Assembly: GCA_035771165.1 (NCBI GenBank)
Contig: JAWNZC010000179.1
Span: forward strand, 1,707,001 to 1,771,000
DNA from: Paragorgia papillata
Lineage: Eukaryota > Cnidaria > Anthozoa > Scleralcyonacea > Coralliidae
Length of the DNA stretch: 64,000 nt
Direction of reading: 5' to 3'
Position numbers and translations under genes: made by a program. Shown piece by piece: positions 23,322 through 38,300 of the stretch. Below the pieces are notes generated by a model, which made no database searches, had not been told where the DNA came from, and saw only the letters and a list, made by a program, of their open reading frames with translations. How positions within the stretch are numbered: the stretch's first letter is position 1; every line of letters begins with the position of its first letter.

Positions 23322-26300
23322 CCCCCTTTACTTTTTTTTTTCCGGATTTTTTTCAAAAAATCGAAAAAAATATTTTTAACCAAAATAAAGCCTTCTCCTT
23401 TTCACAGAAGGGTTAAAACGACTTTATTTAACCGTTTTTGACCCTAACTCAAAAGTTTCAAAAGTGGCCAAAATCGGTCAAAAAGTAAAGGCTAACTCCC
23501 CTTTACTTTTTTTTTTCAGGATTTTTTTCAAAAAATCGAAAAAAATATTTTTAACCAAAATAAAGCCTTCTCCTTTTCACAGAAGGTTTAAAACGACTTT
23601 ATTTAACCGTTTTTGACCCTAACTCAAAAGTTTCAAAAGTGGCCAAAATCGGTCAAAAAGTAAAGGCTAACCCCTTTACTTTTTTTTTTCAGGATTTTTT
23701 TCAAAAAATCGAAAAAAATATTTTTAACCAAAATAAAGCCTTCTCCTTTCCACAGAAGGTTTAAAACGACTTTATTTAACCGTTTTTGACCCTAACTCAA
23801 AAGTTTCAAAAGTGGCCAAAATCGGTCAAAAAGTAAAGGCTAACTCCCCTTTACTTTTTTTTTTTCCGGATTTTTTTCAAAAAATCGAAAAAAATATTTT
23901 TAACCAAAATAAAGCCTTCTCCTTTTCACATTAGGTTTAAAACGACTTTATTTAACCGTTTTTGACCCTAACTCAAAAGTTTCAAAAGTGGCCAAAATCG
24001 GTCAAAAAGTAAAGGCTAACTCCCCTTTACTTTTTTTTTTCAGGATTTTTTTCAAAAAATCGAAAAAAATATTTTTAACCAAAATAAAGCCTTCTCCTTT
24101 TCACAGAAGGTTTAAAACGACTTTATTTAACCGTTTTTGACCCTAACTCAAAAGTTTCAAAAGTGGCCAAAATCGGTCAAAAAGTAAAGGCTAACCCCTT
24201 TACTTTTTTTTTTCAGGATTTTTTTCAAAAAATCGAAAAAAATATTTTTAACCAAAATAAAGCCTTCTCCTTTTCCACAGAAGGTTTAAAACGACTTTAT
24301 TTAACCGTTTTTGACCCTAACTCAAAAGTTTCAAAAGTGGCCAAAATCGGTCAAAAAGTAAAGGCTAACTCCCCTTTACTTTTTTTTTCAGGATTTTTTT
24401 CAAAAAATCGAAAAAAATATTTTTAAACCAAAATAAAGCCTTCTCCTTTTCACAGAAGGTTTTAAAACGACTTTATTTAACCGTTTTTGACCCTAACTCA
24501 AAAGTTTCAAAAGTGGCCAAAATCGGTTCAAAAAGTAAAGGCTAAACCCCTTTACTTTTTTTTTTTTTCCCGGATTTTTTTCAAAAAATCGAAAAAAATA
24601 TTTTTTTTTAACCAAAATAAAGCCTTTCTCCTTTTCACAGAAGGTTTAAAACGACTTTATTTAACCGTTTTTGACCCTAACTCAAAAGTTTCAAAAGTGG
24701 CCAAAATCGGTCAAAAAGTAAAGGCTAACTCCCCCTTTACTTTTTTTTTTCAGGATTTTTTTTCAAAAAATCGAAAAAAATATTTTTAACCAAAATAAAG
24801 CCTTCTCCTTTTCACACAGAAGGTTTAAAACGACTTTATTTAACCGTTTTTGACCCTAACTCAAAAGTTTCAAAAGTGGCCAAAATCGGTCAAAAAGTAA
24901 AGGCTAACCCCCCTTTACTTTTTTTTTTTCCCGGATTTTTTTCAAAAAATCGAAAAAAATATTTTTAACCAAAATAAAGCCTTCTCCTTTTCACAGAAGG
25001 TTTAAAACGACTTTATTTAACCGTTTTTGACCCTAACTCAAAAGTTTCAAAAGTGGCCAAAATCGGTCAAAAAGTAAAGGCTAACTCCCCTTTACTTTTT
25101 TTTTTTCAGGATTTTTTTCAAAAAATCGAAAAAAATATTTTTAACCAAAATAAAGCCTTCTCCTTTTCACAGAAGGTTTTAAAACGACTTTATTTAACCG
25201 TTTTTGACCCTAACTCAAAAGTTTCAAAAGTGGCCAAAATCGGTCAAAAAGTAAAGGCTAACCCCCTTTACTTTTTTTTTTCAGGATTTTTTTCAAAAAA
25301 TCGAAAAAAATATTTTTAACCAAAATAAAGCCTTCTCCTTTTCACAGAAGGTTTAAAACGACTTTATTTAACCGTTTTTGACCCTAACTCAAAAGTTTCA
25401 AAAGTGGCCAAAATCGGTCAAAAAGTAAAGGCTAACCCCTTTACTTTTTTTTTTCAGGATTTTTTTCAAAAAATCGAAAAAAATATTTTTAACCAAAATA
25501 AAGCCTTCTCCTTTCCACAGAAGGTTTAAAACGACTTTATTTAACCGTTTTTGACCCTAACTCAAAAGTTTCAAAAGTGGCCAAAATCGGTCAAAAAGTA
25601 AAGGCTAACCCCTTTACTTTTTTTTTTCAGGATTTTTTTTTCAAAAAATCGAAAAAAATATTTTTAACCAAAATAAAGCCTTCTCCTTTTCACAGAAGGT
25701 TTAAAACGACTTTATTTAACCGTTTTTGACCCTAACTCAAAAGTTTCAAAAGTGGCCAAAATCGGTCAAAAAGTAAAGGCTAACCCCTTTACTTTTTTTT
25801 TTTCCGGATTTTTTTCAAAAAATCGAAAAAAATATTTTTAACCAAAATAAAGCCTTCTCCTTTTCACAGAAGGTTTTAAAACGACTTTATTTAACCGTTT
25901 TTGACCCTAACTCAAAAGTTTCAAAAGTGGCCAAAATCGGTCAAAAAGTAAAGGCTAACTCCCCTTTACTTTTTTTTTTCAGGATTTTTTTCAAAAAATC
26001 GAAAAAAATATTTTTAACCAAAATAAAGCCTTCTCCTTTTCACAGAAGGTTTAAAACGACTTTATTTAACCGTTTTTGACCCTAACTCAAAAGTTTCAAA
26101 AGTGGCCAAAATCGGTCAAAAAGTAAAGGCTAACCCCCCTTTACTTTTTTTTTTCCGGATTTTTTTTCAAAAAATCGAAATAAATATTTTTAACCAAAAT
26201 AAAGCCTTCTCCTTTTCACAGAAGGTTTAAAACGACTTTATTTAACCGTTTTTGACCCTAACTCAAAAGTTTCAAAAGTGGCCAAAATCGGTCAAAAAGT

Positions 26301-29300
26301 AAAGGCTAACCCCTTTACTTTTTTTTTTCAGGATTTTTTTCAAAAAATCGAAAAAAATATTTTTAACCAAAATAAAGCCTTCTCCTTTCCACAGAAGGTT
26401 TAAAACGACTTTATTTAACCGTTTTTGACCCTAACTCAAAAGTTTCAAAAGTGGCCAAAATCGGTCAAAAAGTAAAGGCTAACTCCCCTTTACTTTTTTT
26501 TTTCCGGATTTTTTTCAAAAAATCGAAAAAAATATTTTTAACCAAAATAAAGCCTTCTCCTTTTCACAGAAGGTTTAAAACGACTTTATTTAACCGTTTT
26601 TGACCCTAACTCAAAAGTTTCAAAAGTGGCCAAAATCGGTCAAAAAGTAAAGGCTAACTCCCCTTTACTTTTTTTTTTCAGGATTTTTTTCAAAAAATCG
26701 AAAAAAAATATTTTTAACCAAAATAAAGCCTTCTCCTTTTCACAGAAGGTTTAAAACGACTTTATTTAACCGTTTTTGACCCTAACTCAAAAGTTTCAAA
26801 AGTGGCCAAAATCGGTCAAAAAGTAAAGGCTAACCCCCCTTTACTTTTTTTTTTTCCGGATTTTTTTCAAAAAATCGAAAAAAATATTTTTAACCAAAAT
26901 AAAGCCTTCTCCTTTTCACAGAAGGTTTAAAACGACTTTATTTAACCGTTTTTGACCCTAACTCAAAAGTTTCAAAAGTGGCCAAAATCGGTCAAAAAGT
27001 AAAGGCTAACCCCTTTACTTTTTTTTTTCAGGATTTTTTTTCAAAAAATCGAAAAAAATATTTTTAACCAAAATAAAGCCTTCTCCTTTTTCACATTAGG
27101 TTTTAAAACGACTTTATTTAACCGTTTTTGACCCTAACTCAAAAGTTTCAAAAGTGGCCAAAATCGGTCAAAAAGTAAAGGCTAACTCCCCTTTACTTTT
27201 TTTTTTCAGGATTTTTTTCAAAAAATCGAAAAAAATATTTTTAACCAAAATAAAGCCTTCTCCTTTTCACAGAAGGTTTAAAACGACTTTATTTAACCGT
27301 TTTTGACCCTAACTCAAAAGTTTCAAAAGTGGCCAAAATCGGTCAAAAAGTAAAGGCTAACCCCCCTTTACTTTTTTTTTTCCGGATTTTTTTCAAAAAA
27401 TCGAAAAAAATATTTTTAACCAAAATAAAGCCTTCTCCTTTTCACAGAAGGTTTAAAACGACTTTATTTAACCGTTTTTGACCCTAACTCAAAAGTTTCA
27501 AAAGTGGCCAAAATCGGTCAAAAAGTAAAGGCTAACCCCTTTACTTTTTTTTTTCAGGATTTTTTTCAAAAAATCGAAAAAAATATTTTTAACCAAAATA
27601 AAGCCTTCTCCTTTCCACAGAAGGTTTAAAACGACTTTATTTAACCGTTTTTGACCCTAACTCAAAAGTTTCAAAAGTGGCCAAAATCGGTCAAAAAGTA
27701 AAGGCTAACTCCCCTTTACTTTTTTTTTTCCGGATTTTTTTCAAAAAATCGAAAAAAATATTTTTAACCAAAATAAAGCCTTCTCCTTTTCACATTAGGT
27801 TTAAAACGACTTTATTTAACCGTTTTTGACCCTAACTCAAAAGTTTCAAAAGTGGCCAAAATCGGTCAAAAAGTAAAGGCTAACTCCCCTTTACTTTTTT
27901 TTTTCAGGATTTTTTTCAAAAAATCGAAAAAAATATTTTTAACCAAAATAAAGCCTTCTCCTTTTCACAGAAGGTTTAAAACGACTTTATTTAACCGTTT
28001 TTGACCCTAACTCAAAAGTTTCAAAAGTGGCCAAAATCGGTCAAAAAGTAAAGGCTAACCCCCCTTTACTTTTTTTTTTCCGGATTTTTTTCAAAAAATC
28101 GAAAAAAAATATTTTTAACCAAAATAAAGCCTTCTCCTTTTCACAGAAGGTTTAAAACGACTTTATTTAACCGTTTTTGACCCTAACTCAAAAGTTTCAA
28201 AAGTGGCCAAAATCGGTCAAAAAGTAAAGGCTAACCCCTTTACTTTTTTTTTTCAGGATTTTTTTCAAAAAATCGAAAAAAAATATTTTTAACCAAAATA
28301 AAGCCTTCTCCTTTCCACAGAAGGTTTAAAACGACTTTATTTAACCGTTTTTGACCCTAACTCAAAAGTTTCAAAAGTGGCCAAAATCGGTCAAAAAGTA
28401 AAGGCTAACTCCCCTTTACTTTTTTTTTTCCGGATTTTTTTCAAAAAATCGAAAAAAATATTTTTAACCAAAATAAAGCCTTCTCCTTTTCACATTAGGT
28501 TTAAAACGACTTTATTTAACCGTTTTTGACCCTAACTCAAAAGTTTCAAAAGTGGCCAAAATCGGTCAAAAAGTAAAGGCTAACCCCCCTTTACTTTTTT
28601 TTTTCCGGATTTTTTTCAAAAAATCGAAAAAAATATTTTTAACCAAAATAAAGCCTTCTCCTTTTCACAGAAGGTTTAAAACGACTTTATTTAACCGTTT
28701 TTGACCCTAACTCAAAAGTTTCAAAAGTGGCCAAAATCGGTCAAAAAGTAAAGGCTAACCCCTTTACTTTTTTTTTTCAGGATTTTTTTCAAAAAATCGA
28801 AAAAAATATTTTTAACCAAAATAAAGCCTTCTCCTTTCCACAGAAGGTTTAAAACGACTTTATTTAACCGTTTTTGACCCTAACTCAAAAGTTTCAAAAG
28901 TGGCCAAAATCGGTCAAAAAGTAAAGGCTAACTCCCCTTTACTTTTTTTTTTTCCGGATTTTTTTCAAAAAATCGAAAAAAATATTTTTAACCAAAATAA
29001 AGCCTTCTCCTTTTCACATTAGGTTTAAAACGACTTTATTTAACCGTTTTTGACCCTAACTCAAAAGTTTCAAAAGTGGCCAAAATCGGTCAAAAAGTAA
29101 AGGCTAACTCCCCTTTACTTTTTTTTTTCAGGATTTTTTTCAAAAAATCGAAAAAAATATTTTTAACCAAAATAAAGCCTTCTCCTTTTCACAGAAGGTT
29201 TAAAACGACTTTATTTAACCGTTTTTGACCCTAACTCAAAAGTTTCAAAAGTGGCCAAAATCGGTCAAAAAGTAAAGGCTAACCCCCCTTTACTTTTTTT

Positions 29301-32300
29301 TTTCCGGATTTTTTTCAAAAAATCGAAAAAAATATTTTTAACCAAAATAAAGCCTTCTCCTTTTCACAGAAGGTTTAAAACGACTTTATTTAACCGTTTT
29401 TGACCCTAACTCAAAAGTTTCAAAAGTGGCCAAAATCGGTCAAAAAGTAAAGGCTAACCCCTTTACTTTTTTTTTTCAGGATTTTTTTCAAAAAATCGAA
29501 AAAAATATTTTTAACCAAAATAAAGCCTTCTCCTTTCCACAGAAGGTTTAAAACGACTTTATTTAACCGTTTTTGACCCTAACTCAAAAGTTTCAAAAGT
29601 GGCCAAAATCGGTCAAAAAGTAAAGGCTAACTCCCCTTTACTTTTTTTTTTCCGGATTTTTTTCAAAAAATCGAAAAAAATATTTTTAACCAAAATAAAG
29701 CCTTCTCCTTTTCACATTAGGTTTAAAACGACTTTATTTAACCGTTTTTGACCCTAACTCAAAAGTTTCAAAAGTGGCCAAAATCGGTCAAAAAGTAAAG
29801 GCTAACTCCCCTTTACTTTTTTTTTTCAGGATTTTTTTCAAAAAATCGAAAAAAATATTTTTAACCAAAATAAAGCCTTCTCCTTTTCACAGAAGGTTTA
29901 AAACGACTTTATTTAACCGTTTTTGACCCTAACTCAAAAGTTTCAAAAGTGGCCAAAATCGGTCAAAAAGTAAAGGCTAACTCCCCTTTACTTTTTTTTT
30001 TCAGGATTTTTTTCAAAAAATCGAAAAAAATATTTTTAACCAAAATAAAGCCTTCTCCTTTTCACAGAAGGTTTAAAACGACTTTATTTAACCGTTTTTG
30101 ACCCTAACTCAAAAGTTTCAAAAGTGGCCAAAATCGGTCAAAAAGTAAAGGCTAACCCCCCTTTACTTTTTTTTTTCCGGATTTTTTTCAAAAAATCGAA
30201 AAAAATATTTTTAACCAAAATAAAGCCTTCTCCTTTTCACAGAAGGTTTAAAACGACTTTATTTAACCGTTTTTGACCCTAACTCAAAAGTTTCAAAAGT
30301 GGCCAAAATCGGTCAAAAAGTAAAGGCTAACCCCTTTACTTTTTTTTTTCAGGATTTTTTTCAAAAAATCGAAAAAAATATTTTTAACCAAAATAAAGCC
30401 TTCTCCTTTTCACAGAAGGTTTAAAACGACTTTATTTAACCGTTTTTGACCCTAACTCAAAAGTTTCAAAAGTGGCCAAAATCGGTCAAAAAGTAAAGGC
30501 TAACTCCCCTTTACTTTTTTTTTTCAGGATTTTTTTCAAAAAATCGAAAAAAATATTTTTAACCAAAATAAAGCCTTCTCCTTTTCACAGAAGGTTTAAA
30601 ACGACTTTATTTAAACCGTTTTTGACCCTAACTCAAAAGTTTCAAAAGTGGCCAAAATCGGTCAAAAAGTAAAGGCTAACTCCCCTTTACTTTTTTTTTT
30701 CAGGATTTTTTTCAAAAAATCGAAAAAAATATTTTTAACCAAAATAAAGCCTTCTCCTTTTCACAGAAGGTTTAAAACGACTTTATTTAACCGTTTTTGA
30801 CCCTAACTCAAAAGTTTCAAAAGTGGCCAAAATCGGTCAAAAAGTAAAGGCTAACCCCCCTTTACTTTTTTTTTTCCGGATTTTTTTCAAAAAATCGAAA
30901 AAAATATTTTTAACCAAAATAAAGCCTTCTCCTTTTCACAGAAGGTTTAAAACGACTTTATTTAACCGTTTTTGACCCTAACTCAAAAGTTTCAAAAGTG
31001 GCCAAAATCGGTCAAAAAGTAAAGGCTAACCCTTTACTTTTTTTTTTCAGGATTTTTTTTCAAAAAATCGAAAAAAATATTTTTAACCAAAATAAAGCCT
31101 TCTCCTTTTCACAGAAGGTTTAAAACGACTTTATTTAACCGTTTTTGACCCTAACTCAAAAGTTTCAAAAGTGGCCAAAATCGGTCAAAAAGTAAAGGCT
31201 AACTCCCCTTTACTTTTTTTTTTCCGGATTTTTTTCAAAAAATCGAAAAAAATATTTTTAACCAAAATAAAGCCTTCTCCTTTTCACAGAAGGTTTAAAA
31301 CGACTTTATTTAACCGTTTTTGACCCTAACTCAAAAGTTTCAAAAGTGGCCAAAATCGGTCAAAAAGTAAAGGCTAACTCCCCTTTACTTTTTTTTTTTC
31401 AGGATTTTTTTCAAAAAATCGAAAAAAATATTTTTAACCAAAATAAAGCCTTCTCCTTTTCACAGAAGGTTTAAAACGACTTTATTTAACCGTTTTTGAC
31501 CCTAACTCAAAAGTTTCAAAAGTGGCCAAAATCGGTCAAAAAGTAAAGGCTAACCCCTTTACTTTTTTTTTTCAGGATTTTTTTCAAAAAATCGAAAAAA
31601 ATATTTTTAACCAAAATAAAGCCTTCTCCTTTTCCACAGAAGGTTTAAAACGACTTTATTTAACCGTTTTTGACCCTAACTCAAAAGTTTCAAAAGTGGC
31701 CAAAATCGGTCAAAAAGTAAAGGCTAACTCCCCTTTACTTTTTTTTTTCAGGATTTTTTTCAAAAAATCGAAAAAAAATATTTTTAACCAAAATAAAGCC
31801 TTCTCCTTTTCACAGAAGGTTTAAAACGACTTTATTTAACCGTTTTTGACCCTAACTCAAAAGTTTCAAAAGTGGCCAAAATCGGTCAAAAAGTAAAGGC
31901 TAACCCCTTTACTTTTTTTTTTCAGGATTTTTTTCAAAAAATCGAAAAAAATATTTTTAACCAAAATAAAGCCTTCTCCTTTTCACAGAAGGTTTAAAAC
32001 GACTTTATTTAACCGTTTTTGACCCTAACTCAAAAGTTTCAAAAGTGGCCAAAATCGGTCAAAAACTAAAGGCTAACTCCCCTTTACTTTTTTTTTTTCA
32101 GGATTTTTTTCAAAAAATCGAAAAAAATATTTTTAACCAAAATAAAGCCTTCTCCTTTTCACAGAAGGTTTAAAACGACTTTATTTAACCGTTTTTGACC
32201 CTAACTCAAAAGTTTCAAAAGTGGCCAAAATCGGTCAAAAAGTAAAGGCTAACTCCCCTTTACTTTTTTTTTCAGGATTTTTTTCAAAAAATCGAAAAAA

Positions 32301-35300
32301 AATATTTTTAACCAAAATAAAGCCTTCTCCTTTTCACAGAAGGTTTAAAACGACTTTATTTAACCGTTTTTGACCCTAACTCAAAAGTTTCAAAAGTGGC
32401 CAAAATCGGTCAAAAAGTAAAGGCTAACCCCTTTACTTTTTTTTTTTCAGGATTTTTTTCAAAAAATCGAAAAAAATATTTTTAACCAAAATAAAGCCTT
32501 CTCCTTTTCACAGAAGGTTTAAAACGACTTTATTTAACCGTTTTTGACCCTAACTCAAAAGTTTCAAAAGTGGCCAAAATCGCTCAAAAACTAAAGGCTA
32601 ACCCCCTTTACTTTTTTTTTTCAGGATTTTTTTCAAAAAATCGAAAAAAATATTTTTAACCAAAATAAAGCCTTCTCCTTTTCACAGAAGGTTTAAAACG
32701 ACTTTATTTAACCGTTTTTGACCCTAACTCAAAAGTTTCAAAAGTGGCCAAAATCGGTCAAAAAGTAAAGGCTAACCCCTTTACTTTTTTTTTTCCGGAT
32801 TTTTTTTCAAAAAATCGAAAAAAATATTTTTAACCAAAATAAAGCCTTCTCCTTTTCACAGAAGGTTTAAAACGACTTTATTTAAACCGTTTTTGACCCT
32901 AACTCAAAAGTTTCAAAAGTGGCCAAAATCGGTCAAAAAAGTAAAGGCTAACCCCTTTACTTTTTTTTTTCAGGATTTTTTTCAAAAAATCGAAAAAAAT
33001 ATTTTTAACCAAAATAAAGCCTTCTCCTTTTCACAGAAGGTTTAAAACGACTTTATTTAACCGTTTTTGACCCTAACTCAAAAGTTTCAAAAGTGGCCAA
33101 AATCGGTCAAAAAGTAAAGGCTAACTCCCCTTTACTTTTTTTTTTCAGGATTTTTTTCAAAAAATCGAAAAAAATATTTTTAACCAAAATAAAGCCTTCT
33201 CCTTTTCACAGAAGGTTTAAAACGACTTTATTTAACCGTTTTTGACCCTAACTCAAAAGTTTCAAAAGTGGCCAAAATCGGTCAAAAAGTAAAGGCTAAC
33301 CCCTTTACTTTTTTTTTTCAGGATTTTTTTCAAAAAATCGAAAAAAATATTTTTAACCAAAATAAAGCCTTCTCCTTTTCACAGAAGGTTTAAAACGACT
33401 TTATTTAACCGTTTTTGACCCTAACTCAAAAGTTTCAAAAGTGGCCAAAATCGGTCAAAAAGTAAAGGCTAACTCCCCTTTACTTTTTTTTTTCAGGATT
33501 TTTTTCAAAAAATCGAAAAAAATATTTTTAACCAAAATAAAGCCTTCTCCTTTTCACAGAAGGTTTAAAACGACTTTATTTAACCGTTTTTGACCCTAAC
33601 TCAAAAGTTTCAAAAGTGGCCAAAATCGCTCAAAAACTAAAGGCTAACCCCTTTACTTTTTTTTTTCAGGATTTTTTTTCAAAAAATCGAAAAAAAATAT
33701 TTTTAACCAAAATAAAGCCTTCTCCTTTTCACAGAAGGTTTAAAACGACTTTATTTAACCGTTTTTGACCCTAACTCAAAAGTTTCAAAAGTGGCCAAAA
33801 TCGCTCAAAAACTAAAGGCTAACCCCTTTACTTTTTTTTTTCAGGATTTTTTTCAAAAAATCGAAAAAAATATTTTTAACCAAAATAAAGCCTTCTCCTT
33901 TTCACAGAAGGTTTAAAACGACTTTATTTAACCGTTTTTGACCCTAACTCAAAAGTTTCAAAAGTGGCCAAAATCGCTCAAAAAGTAAAGGCTAACCCTT
34001 TACTTTTTTTTTTCCGGATTTTTTTTCAAAAAATCGAAATAAATATTTTTAACCAAAATAAAGCCTTCTCCTTTTCACAGAAGGTTTAAAACGACTTTAT
34101 TTAACCGTTTTTGACCCTAACTCAAAAGTTTCAAAAGTGGCCAAAATCGGTCAAAAAGTAAAGGCTAACCCCTTTACTTTTTTTTTTCAGGATTTTTTTC
34201 AAAAAATCGAAAAAAATATTTTTAACCAAAATAAAGCCTTCTCCTTTCCACAGAAGGTTTAAAACGACTTTATTTAACCGTTTTTGACCCTAACTCAAAA
34301 GTTTCAAAAGTGGCCAAAATCGGTCAAAAAGTAAAGGCTAACTCCCCTTTACTTTTTTTTTTCAGGATTTTTTTCAAAAAATCGAAAAAAATATTTTTAA
34401 CCAAAATAAAGCCTTCTCCTTTTCACAGAAGGTTTTAAAACGACTTTATTTAACCGTTTTTGACCCTAACTCAAAAGTTTCAAAAGTGGCCAAAATCGGT
34501 CAAAAAGTAAAGGCTAACCCCTTTACTTTTTTTTTTCAGGATTTTTTTCAAAAAATCGAAAAAAATATTTTTAACCAAAATAAAGCCTTCTCCTTTTCAC
34601 AGAAGGTTTAAAACGACTTTATTTAACCGTTTTTGACCCTAACTCAAAAGTTTCAAAAGTGGCCAAAATCGCTCAAAAACTAAAGGCTAACTCCCCTTTA
34701 CTTTTTTTTTTCAGGATTTTTTTCAAAAAATCGAAAAAAATATTTTTAACCAAAATAAAGCCTTCTCCTTTTCACAGAAGGTTTAAAACGACTTTATTTA
34801 ACCGTTTTTGACCCTAACTCAAAAGTTTCAAAAGTGGCCAAAATCGGTCAAAAAGTAAAGGCTAACTCCCCTTTACTTTTTTTTTTCAGGATTTTTTTCA
34901 AAAAATCGAAAAAAATATTTTTAACCAAAATAAAGCCTTCTCCTTTTCACAGAAGGTTTAAAACGACTTTATTTAACCGTTTTTGACCCTAACTCAAAAG
35001 TTTCAAAAGTGGCCAAAATCGGTCAAAAACTAAAGGCTAACCCCTTTACTTTTTTTTTTCAGGATTTTTTTCAAAAAATCGAAAAAAATATTTTTAACCA
35101 AAATAAAGCCTTCTCCTTTTCACAGAAGGTTTAAAACGACTTTATTTAACCGTTTTTGACCCTAACTCAAAAGTTTCAAAAGTGGCCAAAATCGCTCAAA
35201 AACTAAAGGCTAACTCCCCTTTACTTTTTTTTTTTCAGGATTTTTTTCAAAAAATCGAAAAAAAATATTTTTAACCAAAATAAAGCCTTCTCCTTTTCAC

Positions 35301-38300
35301 AGAAGGTTTAAAACGACTTTATTTAACCGTTTTTGACTCTAACTCAAAAGTTTCAAAAGTGGCCAAAATCGGTCAAAAAGTAAAGGCTAACTCCCCTTTA
35401 CTTTTTTTTTTTCAGGATTTTTTTCAAAAAATCGAAAAAAAAATATTTTTAACCAAAATAAAGCCTTCTCCTTTTCACAGAAGGTTTAAAACGACTTTAT
35501 TTAACCGTTTTTGACCCTAACTCAAAAGTTTCAAAAGTGGCCAAAATCGGTCAAAAACTAAAGGCTAACCCCTTTACTTTTTTTTTTCAGGATTTTTTTC
35601 AAAAAATCGAAAAAAATATTTTTAACCAAAATAAAGCCTTCTCCTTTTCACAGAAGGTTTAAAACGACTTTATTTAACCGTTTTTGACCCTAACTCAAAA
35701 GTTTCAAAAGTGGCCAAAATCGCTCAAAAACTAAAGGCTAACCCCTTTACTTTTTTTTTTCAGGATTTTTTTCAAAAAATCGAAAAAAATATTTTTAACC
35801 AAAATAAAGCCTTCTCCTTTTCACAGAAGGTTTAAAACGACTTTATTTAACCGTTTTTGACCCTAACTCAAAAGTTTCAAAAGTGGCCAAAATCGCTCAA
35901 AAAGTAAAGGCTAACCCTTTACTTTTTTTTTTCAGGATTTTTTTCAAAAAATCGAAAAAAATATTTTTAACCAAAATAAAGCCTTCTCCTTTTCACAGAA
36001 GGTTTAAAACGACTTTATTTAACCGTTTTTGACCCTAACTCAAAAGTTTCAAAAGTGGCCAAAATCGGTCAAAAAGTAAAGGCTAACCCCTTTACTTTTT
36101 TTTTTCAGGATTTTTTTCAAAAAATCGAAAAAAATATTTTTAACCAAAATAAAGCCTTCTCCTTTTCACAGAAGGTTTAAAACGACTTTATTTAACCGTT
36201 TTTGACCCTAACTCAAAAGTTTCAAAAGTGGCCAAAATCGGTCAAAAAGTAAAGGCTAACTCCCCTTTACTTTTTTTTTTCAGGATTTTTTTCAAAAAAT
36301 CGAAAAAAATATTTTTAACCAAAATAAAGCCTTCTCCTTTTCACAGAAGGTTTAAAACGACTTTATTTAACCGTTTTTGACCCTAACTCAAAAGTTTCAA
36401 AAGTGGCCAAAATCGGTCAAAAAGTAAAGGCTAACCCCTTTACTTTTTTTTTTCAGGATTTTTTTCAAAAAATCGAAAAAAATATTTTTAACCAAAATAA
36501 AGCCTTCTCCTTTTCACAGAAGGTTTAAAACGACTTTATTTAACCGTTTTTGACCCTAACTCAAAAGTTTCAAAAGTGGCCAAAATCGCTCAAAAACTAA
36601 AGGCTAACTCCCCTTTACTTTTTTTTTTCAGGATTTTTTTCAAAAAATCGAAAAAAATATTTTTAACCAAAATAAAGCCTTCTCCTTTTCACAGAAGGTT
36701 TAAAACGACTTTATTTAACCGTTTTTGACCCTAACTCAAAAGTTTCAAAAGTGGCCAAAATCGGTCAAAAAGTAAAGGCTAACTCCCCTTTACTTTTTTT
36801 TTTTCAGGATTTTTTTCAAAAAATCGAAAAAAATATTTTTAACCAAAATAAAGCCTTCTCCTTTTCACAGAAGGTTTAAAACGACTTTATTTAACCGTTT
36901 TTGACCCTAACTCAAAAGTTTCAAAAGTGGCCAAAATCGGTCAAAAACTAAAGGCTAACCCCTTTACTTTTTTTTTTCAGGATTTTTTTCAAAAAATCGA
37001 AAAAAATATTTTTAACCAAAATAAAGCCTTCTCCTTTTCACAGAAGGTTTAAAACGACTTTATTTAACCGTTTTTGACCCTAACTCAAAAGTTTCAAAAG
37101 TGGCCAAAATCGCTCAAAAACTAAAGGCTAACTCCCCTTTACTTTTTTTTTTCAGGATTTTTTTCAAAAAATCGAAAAAAATATTTTTAACCAAAATAAA
37201 GCCTTCTCCTTTTCACAGAAGGTTTAAAACGACTTTATTTAACCGTTTTTGACCCTAACTCAAAAGTTTCAAAAGTGGCCAAAATCGGTCAAAAAGTAAA
37301 GGCTAACTCCCCTTTACTTTTTTTTTTCAGGATTTTTTTCAAAAAATCGAAAAAAATATTTTTAACCAAAATAAAGCCTTCTCCTTTTCACAGAAGGTTT
37401 AAAACGACTTTATTTAACCGTTTTTGACCCTAACTCAAAAGTTTCAAAAGTGGCCAAAATCGGTCAAAAACTAAAGGCTAACCCCCCTTTACTTTTTTTT
37501 TTCAGGATTTTTTTCAAAAAATCGAAAAAAATATTTTTAACCAAAATAAAGCCTTCTCCTTTTCACAGAAGGTTTAAAACGACTTTATTTAACCGTTTTT
37601 GACCCTAACTCAAAAGTTTCAAAAGTGGCCAAAATCGGTCAAAAAGTAAAGGCTAACTCCCCTTTACTTTTTTTTTTTCAGGATTTTTTTCAAAAAATCG
37701 AAAAAAAATATTTTTAAACCAAAATAAAGCCTTCTCCTTTTCACAGAAGGTTTAAAACGACTTTATTTAACCGTTTTTGACCCTAACTCAAAAGTTTAAA
37801 AAGTGGCCAATATCGGTCAAAAAGTAAAGGCTAACTCCCCTTTACTTTTTTTTTTTCAGGATTTTTTTCAAAAAATCGAAAAAAATATTTTTAACCAAAA
37901 TAAAGCCTTCTCCTTTTCACAGAAGGTTTAAAACGACTTTATTTAACCGTTTTTGACCCTAACTCAAAAGTTTCAAAAGTGGCCAAAATCGGTCAAAAAC
38001 TAAAGGCTAACCCCCCTTTACTTTTTTTTTTCAGGATTTTTTTCAAAAAATCGAAAAAAATATTTTTAACCAAAATAAAGCCTTCTCCTTTTCACAGAAG
38101 GTTTAAAACGACTTTATTTAACCGTTTTTGACCCTAACTCAAAAGTTTAAAAAGTGGCCAAAATCGGTCAAAAAGTAAAGGCTAACTCCCCTTTACTTTT
38201 TTTTTTTCAGGATTTTTTTCAAAAAATCGAAAAAAATATTTTTAACCAAAATAAAGCCTTCTCCTTTTCACAGAAGGTTTAAAACGACTTTATTTAACCG

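Noticed and set aside
16021..31824. ORFs of 66-100 codons reading MAKIGQKVKAN followed by F-rich sequence
   Set aside because: They are frame accidents of satellite B monomers with indels in homopolymers; starts are not ATG-conserved and the same peptide recurs in step with the repeat.
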